NCBI GenBank assembly: GCA_023380305.1
Contig: JAMCQZ010000007.1
Coordinates: forward strand, 1-35,996
Length of the DNA: 35,996 bases
Source of the DNA: Patescibacteria group bacterium
GTDB lineage: Bacteria; Patescibacteriota; Minisyncoccia; UBA6257; Colwellbacteraceae
Reading direction: 5' to 3'
Shown piece after piece: positions 29,839-35,996 of this stretch. A model generated the notes under the pieces. The model was not told the DNA's origin, made no database searches, and was given only the letters and a program-made list of their open reading frames with translations. The translations under genes were made by a program, and so were the position numbers. Each line of letters begins with the position of its first letter. The first letter of the stretch is position 1.

Positions 29839-29913
29839 CGGACTTCGGAGGAAGCGCGGGACGTTATTTTTTCGTATCCGGTCGCGGTCTTGGTTTTTTC
29901 GAAGAGGTGCGGC

Positions 29914-29919
29914 TATAAT
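29914..29919 (+). promoter_or_regulatory. -10 box TATAAT, leaderless start of ppaC
   Basis: Perfect TATAAT ending 6 bases before ATG 29926; TTGGTT (29890-29895) could be the -35 at 18 bases. Confidence 0.6.
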
Positions 29920-29925
29920 GTTTTT

Positions 29926-30822
29926 ATGAACGAGATTTATGTGATCGGCCACAAAAGTCCGGATACGGACAGCGTCTGTTCGGCCATAGTCTACGCCGGA
30001 ATCAAGGGATATATTCCCGCGAGGCTCGGGGAGATCAATAAGGAAACGGCCTACGCTTTGGATTTCTTCAAAACGCCGGCGCCGCAGATCCTCGAGAACG
30101 CCGAAGAAAAGAAGATTGTGTGCGTTGATCACAACGAAGCGACCCAGATGGCGGACGGTTGGGATAAGGCGGAGATCGTCGAGATCATCGACCATCATAA
30201 AATCAATTTTGATTACGCGAGCCCGATCTATTTCCATTCCGAGCCGGTCGGCTGCACAGCCACCATCATCGCCAAACAGCATAGGGGAGAAGTGAAAGCT
30301 AATCCGAGCTGGGCCGGGCTTCTGCTTTCGGCCATTCTTTCGGACACGGTCGTTTTCAAGTCGCCGACGACGACCGAGGAAGATAAGGCTATTGCCGCCG
30401 AATTGGCGGCCGTTGCTGGCATCGAAGACGTAATCGCTTTCGGAGTGGCTTTAAAAACGAAAAACGCCGACATCGACGGCCGGAGCATCCAAGAGATTAT
30501 TGTTTCGGATTTCAAGGATTTCGATTTCCATGGAAAAAAGATCGGCATCGGCCAAATTGAAGTCGTCGAATCCGCGGGGATCGAATCCAAAGCAGACGAG
30601 ATCATCGCCGGCCTCCAATCCTTGAAACAGAATGGATACGAAGCAGTGTTTTTCATGGTGACGGATATCATGAAAGCCGGCACCAGACTTTTCTTCGCCG
30701 GAGACGAGGGGATCGTTGAAAAGGCTTTCGGCGTCAAGCCGGAAAACAACTCGGTTTATCTTCCGGGAGTGATGTCGCGGAAAAAACAGATTGTGCCGGA
30801 GTTGGAAAAAGCCTTCGCCTAA
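29926..30822 (+). CDS. ppaC: Manganese-dependent inorganic pyrophosphatase
   Basis: DHH-family (class II) pyrophosphatase that removes PPi from biosynthesis. 298 aa. I chose ATG 29926 (MNEIYVIGHKSPDTDS) because it is the family N-terminus and a -10 box lies just upstream; an in-frame start at 29890 precedes that promoter. Motifs: GHKSPDTDS with metal ligands His and two Asp, VDHNE, DHHK, EPVGCTATI, and the C-terminal SRKKQIVPELEKAF that closes on substrate. Complete. A strong terminator follows at once. Confidence 0.97.
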   Translation: MNEIYVIGHKSPDTDSVCSAIVYAGIKGYIPARLGEINKETAYALDFFKTPAPQILENAEEKKIVCVDHNEATQMADGWDKAEIVEIIDHHKINFDYASPIYFHSEPVGCTATIIAKQHRGEVKANPSWAGLLLSAILSDTVVFKSPTTTEEDKAIAAELAAVAGIEDVIAFGVALKTKNADIDGRSIQEIIVSDFKDFDFHGKKIGIGQIEVVESAGIESKADEIIAGLQSLKQNGYEAVFFMVTDIMKAGTRLFFAGDEGIVEKAFGVKPENNSVYLPGVMSRKKQIVPELEKAFA

Positions 30823-30842
30823 AACCGACTGAAACTAATAAA

Positions 30843-30873
30843 CCAAAAAAGCGGGGATAGCCCGCTTTTTTGG
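30843..30873 (+). terminator. Intrinsic terminator after ppaC
   Basis: Perfect 13-bp stem CCAAAAAAGCGGG (30843-30855) / CCCGCTTTTTTGG (30861-30873) with loop GATAG. Confidence 0.9.
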
Positions 30874-30988
30874 TTGTCCACAATGGAGAGCCCAGTTTCC
30901 GGGGCCTGTGGACAAACAATCAGCCGAGTTTTTGAGACAGAACGGCCCAAACCCCGGGGCGTCCGAGAGCATTGAGTTATGCACACTT

Positions 30989-31017
30989 TGACCTTGGGGA
31001 GGGTGTGGAGTAAAATG
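30989..31017 (+). promoter_or_regulatory. Promoter of the mraZ operon
   Basis: TTGACC (30989-30994), 17-base spacer, TAAAAT (31012-31017). Predicted start near 31024, leaving a 43-base leader. Confidence 0.7.
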
Positions 31018-31040
31018 GTATAAAAGTGGGGAAAAGTGGA
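31006..31040 (+). promoter_or_regulatory. Phased GTGG repeats, likely MraZ operator
   Basis: GTGG at 31006, ATGG at 31016, GTGG at 31027 and GTGG at 31037, spaced 10, 11 and 10 bases, each after an A-rich stretch (AAAAGTGG). MraZ binds direct repeats of this kind in front of its own gene in other bacteria. They overlap the -10 box, fitting autorepression. Confidence 0.7.
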
Positions 31041-31066
31041 TAACCAAGGTTTTATCCAAAAGCCAA

Positions 31067-31498
31067 ATGTTTATCGGGGAATATCAGCACAATCTGGATA
31101 CGAAATCTCGGCTGGCCATACCGGCCAAGTTCAGAAGTCAGTTATCGGGCGGCGCCATCATCACTCGGGGATTGGATCGCTGCCTTTTTGTTTTCACCTC
31201 GAAGGATTGGGAAGTCTTGGCGCAAAAGCTTATGGCTTTGCCTTTGACCCAGGCGGACTCGCGGGCCTTTGTCCGTTTGATGCTCGCCGGAGCGGCCGAA
31301 TGCGATTTCGACACCCAGGGCCGCGTGCTCATTCCGGATTATTTGCGGAAATACGCCGATCTCAAAAAAGAGGCGGTGGTGACGGGTTTGTATAACAGGA
31401 TTGAAATATGGGATTCGGAAGTCTGGTCTGCCTACAAGAAGAGGACCGAAGGCGCTTCCGAGGAAATAGCCGAACATTTAAGGGATTTGGGGATATAG
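31067..31498 (+). CDS. mraZ: Transcriptional regulator MraZ
   Basis: 143 aa. Two SpoVT/AbrB-like half-domains: MFIGEYQHNLDTKSRLAIPAKF at the N-terminus and CDFDTQGRVLIPDYLRKYA in the second repeat; both carry the DxxGR-type core (DTKSR, DTQGR). It forms a ring that represses the division and wall cluster. First gene of mraZ-rsmH-ftsL-ftsI-murF. The upstream GTGG repeats are its likely binding sites. Confidence 0.96.
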   Translation: MFIGEYQHNLDTKSRLAIPAKFRSQLSGGAIITRGLDRCLFVFTSKDWEVLAQKLMALPLTQADSRAFVRLMLAGAAECDFDTQGRVLIPDYLRKYADLKKEAVVTGLYNRIEIWDSEVWSAYKKRTEGASEEIAEHLRDLGI

Positions 31499-31536
31499 GT
31501 TTCGGCGGGCTTTAAGGAGCAAGTCCGCCGGAGCCT

Positions 31537-32496
31537 GTGAAGCGATTGGTTAATTCGGAACAAAGGTCGAAAAAAATGGATTCAACCAAAAACAAAAACA
31601 CCGAAGAGCAAAGCGATTCACGGGCGTCGACACGGACGCACATTCCAGTTCTTTTAAACGAGACGATCGATGCCTTGGATCCGCAGCCAGGAGAGTTCTT
31701 CGTCGATGGCACAGCCGGAGAAGCCGGCCATATGAAAGTTATTCTTTCAAAAATCGGTCCGACCGGAAAATACCTGGCGATTGATTGGAACAAGCTAAAC
31801 GCCGAACGACTGCGCGAGGAATTCAAGGATGACCACCGGGTGAGGGTGGAAAACGTAAACTTCGCCGGGATTCCGGAACTGCTTCGCGGGGAGAAAGCCG
31901 ACGGCTTGCTCCTTGATCTCGGATTTTCATCCGGAGAACTTGAGGCCGGCCGGGGGTTCAGCTTTCAGAAGGACGAGCCCTTGCTCATGACCTACAGCGA
32001 CGAGGAAGAGCCGCTCTACAAGGTTTTGAAGAGGCTGTCCGAAAAAGAGATCTTCGAGATATTGAAGCTGACCGGCGAGCGATACAGCCGGCCGATGGCC
32101 AAAGCCATTTTCGAAGCGGAGAGGAAACATCCGGTTGAAACGACCGGGGAACTGGTGGAGGTTTTGCAAAAAGCGGTCCCCGGAAGATACGAAGCCGGAC
32201 GTCTTAATGTGGGGACAAGGGCCTTTCTCGGATTCCGGATTTACATCAACCGCGAGCTCGAGAATCTGAACCGCATCCTCGAAGCCACGACCGATGTCGT
32301 GAAGCCTGGAGGCCGGGTGGCCGTGATCACTTTCCAGTCGTTGGAAGACAAGATCGTCAAGGAGATTTTTAAAAAACAGGCCAAGGAGGGGAAAGCGGAA
32401 TTGCTTTTCAAGAAACCGCTCGGTCCGACCCTCCGGGAAATCAGGGAGAATCCCAGAAGCCGTTCAGCTAAGCTGAGAGCAATCCGCATTATTTAA
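31537..32496 (+). CDS. rsmH: 16S rRNA (cytosine-1402-N4)-methyltransferase RsmH
   Basis: SAM-dependent methylase (MraW) that modifies C1402 in the decoding centre. Diagnostic blocks: HIPVLLNETIDAL, FVDGTAGEAGHM (motif I, usually DGTxGxGGHS, here altered), LLDLGFSSGELE, GFSFQKDEPLLM, and C-terminal ITFQSLEDKIVKEIF (usually ISFHSLEDRIVK; the His is Gln here) with RSRSAKLRAIR. Start is uncertain: GTG 31537 gives 319 aa with a charged tail; ATG 31576 gives 306 aa and is closer to the usual length. Five bases separate it from ftsL. Confidence 0.93.
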   Translation: MKRLVNSEQRSKKMDSTKNKNTEEQSDSRASTRTHIPVLLNETIDALDPQPGEFFVDGTAGEAGHMKVILSKIGPTGKYLAIDWNKLNAERLREEFKDDHRVRVENVNFAGIPELLRGEKADGLLLDLGFSSGELEAGRGFSFQKDEPLLMTYSDEEEPLYKVLKRLSEKEIFEILKLTGERYSRPMAKAIFEAERKHPVETTGELVEVLQKAVPGRYEAGRLNVGTRAFLGFRIYINRELENLNRILEATTDVVKPGGRVAVITFQSLEDKIVKEIFKKQAKEGKAELLFKKPLGPTLREIRENPRSRSAKLRAIRII

Positions 32497-32500
32497 AAAA

Positions 32501-32794
32501 ATGACCATCATCCAACCGAACAAAAACACGAATCCGTTACGGGGCCTAAACGCCGTTTTGGTTGTTATGCTTTTTGTTTCCGTTGTTGCGAGCATCAGCC
32601 TTTGTTCGAAAGCGGAAAGCTTCAGATTTGAGGCCAAGAAGCTGAAGAACGAAATCGACGAGGCCCAGCTCGTGAATGCCGAGCTGAAGGGCCGCATCAT
32701 GAACGCCGTCGACGCCGAGAGCATCGACAGGATCGCTTCCGAAAAAGGGTTGATTAAAGACAGAAATCCGCAATGGGTGTTCGCTTTGCAATAG
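32501..32794 (+). CDS. FtsL-like division protein
   Basis: 97 aa with FtsL architecture: short cytoplasmic N-terminus, one membrane helix (LNAVLVVMLFVSVVASISL, about 16-34), then a periplasmic-type coiled coil (SFRFEAKKLKNEIDEAQLVNAELK) and a DAESIDRIASEKGL block like the FtsL/DivIC C-terminus. FtsL acts with FtsQ/DivIB to activate FtsWI. Sequence divergence is normal for this family; position between rsmH and ftsI is the strongest evidence. Overlaps the next gene by 22 bases. Confidence 0.85.
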   Translation: MTIIQPNKNTNPLRGLNAVLVVMLFVSVVASISLCSKAESFRFEAKKLKNEIDEAQLVNAELKGRIMNAVDAESIDRIASEKGLIKDRNPQWVFALQ

Positions 32795-34389
32795 TCATCT
32801 TGATATTTTCCCTGGCTTATATGAGCTTGGGCCTTCGTTTTTATAACCTGCAGATAGAAAACGGCCGGCAGTATTTGGCGAAAGCCGAGGATCTGCGAGC
32901 CGGAGCCGACTTGGTCGATCCCGAAAGGGGCGACATTTTTTTTACGGACAAGAACGGCAATCTGATGCCGGCCGCCATCAAGAAGGAATATGAGAATATC
33001 GTGGCGGTTCCGAAAGACATCGAAGACGCGGATGAAGCCGCCGAAATTCTGGCTTCGGTCCTCGGAATGCCCCAAAAAGAGGTTTTGGCGAAGATCGGGA
33101 ATTCCGGAAGTTCCTACGCCATGATTTTGAAGAAAGCGCCCGAGATCGTCGCTAAAGAGGTGAAACGCTTGAAGATCAAAGGCATCCGGGTGGAAATGGC
33201 GGAAACAAGATTCTATCCGTATGGGACGCTCGCGTCGCATGTTTTGGGATTTGTGCGCGATCGCGCCGGCCAATACGGGGTAGAGGCTTTTTATAACGAA
33301 GCTCTGGTCGGGGCAACGAACGATGCCGCTTCCGGAAAATGGACGGGCGCCGAGAACGGCGAGGACATCCAACTGACCATCGAGCCGAACGTCGAATCAC
33401 AGGCGGAAAAAACGCTTGCCAAACTGGTTTCGACCTACAAAGCCGAAAAAGGGCTCGTTATTGTCGGCGATCCGAAAACAGGGGAAATCTGGGCCATGGC
33501 CGGAACGGACAATTTCGATCCGAACAACTACGGCGCCTCTCCTATGGGGAGCTATCTCAACAAATCGGTCCAGGAGGTTTACGAACCGGGTTCCATCTTC
33601 AAAATCGTTACCATGGCCGCGGGCATAGATTCCGGAAAAGTCTCGCCGCAGACGACCTATTACGACAACGGGTCGGTTGTCGTCGACGGATACACCATCG
33701 AGAACTGGGACCATAAAGCGCACGGCACGATGACCATGGCCGGCGTGATCGAAAAATCGTTGAATACCGGAAGCATCTTTGTCATGCGACAGATGGGCAA
33801 AAAGACTTTTTGGAATTACATCGAAAAATTCGGTTTCAACGAAAAAACCGGGATTGATCTTCCGGGAGAGCGGACGAGCGACACCAAGAATTTGAAAAAC
33901 GGCGGCGACGCCAATTACGCCACGGCTTCTTTCGGCAGCGGCATCGCTGTAGCGCCGATACGGCTTTGGGCTTCGATCGCCTCGATCGCCAACAAGGGCG
34001 TGATGATGCGGCCGCACGTCGTTAAAGCCGAGCCGCAGGAAATAGGCCGTTCGGTTTCCGAGGAAACCGCCAAAAAGGTGACAAATATGCTTGTGACGGC
34101 CGTCGACAACGGCAAAGTGGCGACGATCAGCGGCTACACCGTGGCCGGAAAGACCGGCACCGCTTTCATTCCAGACCTGGTCCACGGCGGATACACCGAA
34201 GACGTGATCAACACCTATATCGGCTTCGCGCCGGCCTCCGATCCGAAATTCATGGTTTTGATAAGGATGGATAGGGCTGCGGGCGCGCCGCTCGCCGGCC
34301 AGACGATCATCCCGGCCTTCCGGGAGCTCGCGGATTTTATCCTCCGTTATTACGAAGTGGCGCCGGATAGACCGGAAGCCATAAATTAG
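32773..34389 (+). CDS. ftsI: Peptidoglycan D,D-transpeptidase FtsI/PBP2-like
   Basis: Class B penicillin-binding protein that cross-links septal wall. 538 aa. An N-terminal membrane helix (FAIVILIFSLAYMSLGLRF) is followed by the pedestal domain (RGDIFFTDKNGNLM) and the transpeptidase domain: SxxK active site in YEPGSIFKIV (Ser is the nucleophile), SxN in KSLNTGS, and KTG in VAGKTGTAF. All three motifs are intact. No PASTA domains. The start lies 22 bases inside ftsL, which couples the two. The neighbouring gene is murF. Confidence 0.95.
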   Translation: MGVRFAIVILIFSLAYMSLGLRFYNLQIENGRQYLAKAEDLRAGADLVDPERGDIFFTDKNGNLMPAAIKKEYENIVAVPKDIEDADEAAEILASVLGMPQKEVLAKIGNSGSSYAMILKKAPEIVAKEVKRLKIKGIRVEMAETRFYPYGTLASHVLGFVRDRAGQYGVEAFYNEALVGATNDAASGKWTGAENGEDIQLTIEPNVESQAEKTLAKLVSTYKAEKGLVIVGDPKTGEIWAMAGTDNFDPNNYGASPMGSYLNKSVQEVYEPGSIFKIVTMAAGIDSGKVSPQTTYYDNGSVVVDGYTIENWDHKAHGTMTMAGVIEKSLNTGSIFVMRQMGKKTFWNYIEKFGFNEKTGIDLPGERTSDTKNLKNGGDANYATASFGSGIAVAPIRLWASIASIANKGVMMRPHVVKAEPQEIGRSVSEETAKKVTNMLVTAVDNGKVATISGYTVAGKTGTAFIPDLVHGGYTEDVINTYIGFAPASDPKFMVLIRMDRAAGAPLAGQTIIPAFRELADFILRYYEVAPDRPEAIN

Positions 34390-34394
34390 CTAAA

Positions 34395-35759
34395 ATGGTT
34401 TATCTCGGCCAGCCGGATTTTTCCGGAGCCGATTCTAAAATGAAAAAAACGCTTTTAAAATTTTTGGAAATCGTCTTGAGGAGAATCGCCAAATCGACTC
34501 TCAAAAAATACAAGCCGCGGATCGTCGGCATCACCGGCAGCGTCGGCAAAAGTTCCACCAAAGAAGCGGTTTTGGCGGTCTTAAAGACCAAGAAGAGCGT
34601 CCGGGCGAACCAGGGCAATTTGAACAACGAATTGGGCTTGCCGCTCACCATCCTCGGCGATTACGACTATTATCGCGAAGACAGTAAAAATAAGATCGGA
34701 TTTTGGATCAAAGTGGTTTTTTCCGGAATCAAGGGTCTTTTGAAGACGCGGAGCGACTATCCCGAAGTGCTGGTTCTCGAATACGGCGCCAACAAGCCCG
34801 GAGACATCGAATACCTGCTTAAAATCGCCAAGCCCGACATCGCCATCATCACGGCCATTTCCGAGGTTCCGGTCCACGTGGAGTTTTATCAGAATCCGGA
34901 GGCGCTGGCGCGGGAAAAATCCAAATTAGTTTCGGCCTTGTCCGCTAAGGGCGTGGCTGTTTTAAACCGCGACGATGAGATCGTCATGCATATGAAGGAG
35001 AAAACCAGGGGCCGCGTCGTTACGTTCGGGTTCGAGGAAGGGGCGGATATTAGGGCCGTCAATTTCGAAAACCAGGCCGAGGGTTTGAGGCCGATCGGAT
35101 TGTCCTTCAAAATCGAACATGGCGGCAGCGCCGTGCCCGTGAGAATGGCCAATATTTTCGGCCGGAGCTACGTCTACAACATGCTGGCGGCCGCGGCCGT
35201 CGGTCTCGAGTTCAATATGAATCTCGTGGAAATCGCCTCGGCCCTGATGCTTTACCGTCCGTTGCCGGGAAGGATGAGGCTTGTCAAAGGAGAAAAGGAC
35301 ACTTGGATTCTGGACGATACCTATAACGCCGCTCCGGCTTCGACCGAAGAGGCCCTGGAAGCCCTGAAAAGCTTGCCGGCCAAACGTAAGGTGGTGATTC
35401 TTGGAGACATGGCCCAGCTCGGTGAATACTCGGTCCAGAGCCACGAGGCTGTCGGCAAGAAAGCGTCCGGGATCGCCGACATCATCGTTACCGTCGGCAA
35501 CAGAGCGAGATTTATCGCCGAGGCCAGCCGAAAGAAAGGATTTTCAAAAGACAACATTTATAGCTTTGACAATTCCGATGACGCGAAGACGATCGTCGAG
35601 CGGATCGTCAAGGAAGGGGATTTGATTCTCGTCAAAGGCTCCCAGGTAACAAGGATGGAAAAGATCGTTATGGAGATCATGGCCGAGCCTGACAAGGCTA
35701 AAGACTTGCTTGTGCGGCAATACGGCCGCTGGCTTGGTGAATATTACATCGACATGTAA
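34395..35759 (+). CDS. murF: UDP-MurNAc-tripeptide--D-Ala-D-Ala ligase (MurF)
   Basis: Mur ligase that adds the D-Ala-D-Ala dipeptide to the wall precursor. 454 aa from ATG 34395. Motifs: P-loop GITGSVGKSSTKEA, ANQGNLNNELGLPLT, metal/substrate region LEYGANKPGDIEYL, VLNRDDE, GRSYVYNMLAAAAVG, PLPGRMRLV, DDTYNAAPAS, and GDMAQLGEYS. These are MurF features (NxNNxxGxP loop, DxYNANP-like). The MurF N-terminal domain is reduced to about 40 residues of basic helix. ATG 34440 is an alternative start that removes 15 residues with no family likeness. Last gene of the cluster; murE, mraY, murD and ftsW are not adjacent. Confidence 0.92.
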   Translation: MVYLGQPDFSGADSKMKKTLLKFLEIVLRRIAKSTLKKYKPRIVGITGSVGKSSTKEAVLAVLKTKKSVRANQGNLNNELGLPLTILGDYDYYREDSKNKIGFWIKVVFSGIKGLLKTRSDYPEVLVLEYGANKPGDIEYLLKIAKPDIAIITAISEVPVHVEFYQNPEALAREKSKLVSALSAKGVAVLNRDDEIVMHMKEKTRGRVVTFGFEEGADIRAVNFENQAEGLRPIGLSFKIEHGGSAVPVRMANIFGRSYVYNMLAAAAVGLEFNMNLVEIASALMLYRPLPGRMRLVKGEKDTWILDDTYNAAPASTEEALEALKSLPAKRKVVILGDMAQLGEYSVQSHEAVGKKASGIADIIVTVGNRARFIAEASRKKGFSKDNIYSFDNSDDAKTIVERIVKEGDLILVKGSQVTRMEKIVMEIMAEPDKAKDLLVRQYGRWLGEYYIDM

Positions 35760-35777
35760 TTTATTTAGAAATCTCAT

Positions 35778-35783
35778 TATAAT
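35778..35783 (+). promoter_or_regulatory. -10 box TATAAT, leaderless start of the pilin gene
   Basis: Perfect TATAAT ending 7 bases before ATG 35791. Confidence 0.55.
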
Positions 35784-35790
35784 TATTTAG

Positions 35791-35996
35791 ATGCCTGTAT
35801 TTTTTTTGCGTAATTCCAAATTTGTTTTACCTTCTTCATCTCGAATTGCATTTCTCCACCCCGGCTTCCCCCCGTCCCAAACCCGCAGTTTGGGACGGGG
35901 TTTCACCCTCCTCGAACTCCTCCTTGTCATAGGAATCCTTGGAATCCTCGGAGGAATCACCTTCGTAGCCTTGAATCCCCAGGAACTCATCGCCGA
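35791..35996 (+). CDS. Type IV pilin-like prepilin, N-terminal fragment
   Basis: Open to the window edge; 68 codons seen. Start ATG 35791 follows a leaderless-type -10 box. A basic leader of about 37 residues (with LRNSK, RSLGRG) ends at the prepilin peptidase site G/FTLLELLLVIGILG, followed by the hydrophobic helix GGITFVALNP. The Glu at mature position 5 is present. Mature part would assemble into a type IV pilus or pseudopilus. The leader is long for this family, and a perfect 13-bp inverted repeat lies inside it at 35870-35900. Confidence 0.85.
   Translation, partial: MPVFFLRNSKFVLPSSSRIAFLHPGFPPSQTRSLGRGFTLLELLLVIGILGILGGITFVALNPQELIA
35870..35900. repeat. Perfect 13-bp inverted repeat inside the prepilin leader
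   Basis: CCCCGTCCCAAAC (35870-35882), loop CCGCA, GTTTGGGACGGGG (35888-35900), followed by TTTC. It codes for the residues just before the cleavage site. It could be a palindromic mobile repeat, an attenuator, or an mRNA structure that limits expression. Confidence 0.85.

Larger units (their letters stand above)
30874..31061. promoter_or_regulatory. Cluster of DnaA-box-like sites before mraZ
   Basis: Within 190 bases: TTGTCCACA (30874-30882, plus), TTGTCCACA on the minus strand (30907-30915), TTATGCACA (30978-30986, a full TTATNCACA match), TTATCCACT on the minus strand (31036-31044), and TTATCCAAA (31053-31061). No AT-rich unwinding region or dnaA gene is seen, so a regulatory role for the division operon is more likely than an origin. 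Confidence 0.55.

Noticed and set aside
30874-31061. Chromosomal origin of replication
   Set aside because: DnaA-like boxes are present, but no AT-rich unwinding tract, no dnaA or dnaN, and the sites overlap a strong promoter. Regulatory use is the better reading.
1-35996. CRISPR array or insertion sequence
   Set aside because: No regularly spaced repeats and no transposase or integrase gene were seen; the only direct repeats are at tRNA-Tyr.
1-35996. Alternative genetic code (TGA as Gly, as in some CPR groups)
   Set aside because: uvrC and pcm end at TGA where homologues or overlapping genes support a true stop, and no conserved protein reads through TGA.

Overview
The window looks like a chromosomal piece of a Patescibacteria (Candidate Phyla Radiation) genome, most likely Parcubacteria-like. 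This is inference: there is no 16S gene and no search was run. The signs are tightly packed genes with 4-30 base overlaps, and shortened versions of core proteins: EF-Ts of 148 aa, UvrC of 395 aa without its C-terminal HhH domain, UvrA of 840 aa lacking an internal block, and an SMC-like ATPase of 704 aa without a hinge. The standard genetic code is used (TGA acts as stop). Almost no gene has a Shine-Dalgarno sequence. Many operon-leading genes have a TATAAT-like -10 box only 6-7 bases before the start codon, which predicts leaderless mRNAs. Internal genes follow A-rich, unstructured spacers.

Layout. 1-540: 3' end of a LamG-type surface protein. 631-8220: uvrB-uvrA-patatin lipase-uvrC-ychF. 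8276-10390: hinge-less SMC-like ATPase. 10546-13441: translation block (rpsP, KH protein, trmD, rpsB, tsf, small membrane protein). 13491-16232: accessory pocket. It has tRNA-Tyr with a duplicated 3' end, a class-1-like dihydroorotate dehydrogenase with a real Shine-Dalgarno, two tRNA-Thr, rpmG, and a minus-strand orphan gene that also has a strong Shine-Dalgarno. 16317-18185: isoaspartyl methyltransferase, L10 leader with rplJ-rplL, and tRNA-Val. 18396-20100: CcdA-like membrane protein, helical protein and membrane-anchored thioredoxin-fold protein, a likely extracytoplasmic thiol relay. 20105-24966: glycerate 2-kinase, PEP synthase and enolase, which join into a glycerate-2PG-PEP-pyruvate path. 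24998-28992: rarA, then an AT-rich OLD-family ATPase/TOPRIM nuclease, a DnaQ-like exonuclease and a HicB/HicA toxin-antitoxin pair, a candidate defence island. 29017-30822: a polytopic membrane protein and a Mn-dependent pyrophosphatase. 31067-35759: division and wall cluster (mraZ, rsmH, ftsL-like, ftsI-like, murF). 35791-end: start of a type IV pilin-like gene.

Most notable points: (1) the uniform leaderless promoter layout; (2) the tRNA-Tyr 3'-end duplication and the nearby pyrD cargo; (3) a cluster of DnaA-box-like sites and phased GTGG repeats before mraZ, suggesting coupling of replication and division; (4) the reduced NER proteins, including a His in place of one of the four Fe-S cysteines of UvrC; (5) the SMC whose hinge is replaced by a small helical module; (6) the OLD nuclease/exonuclease/HicBA island.
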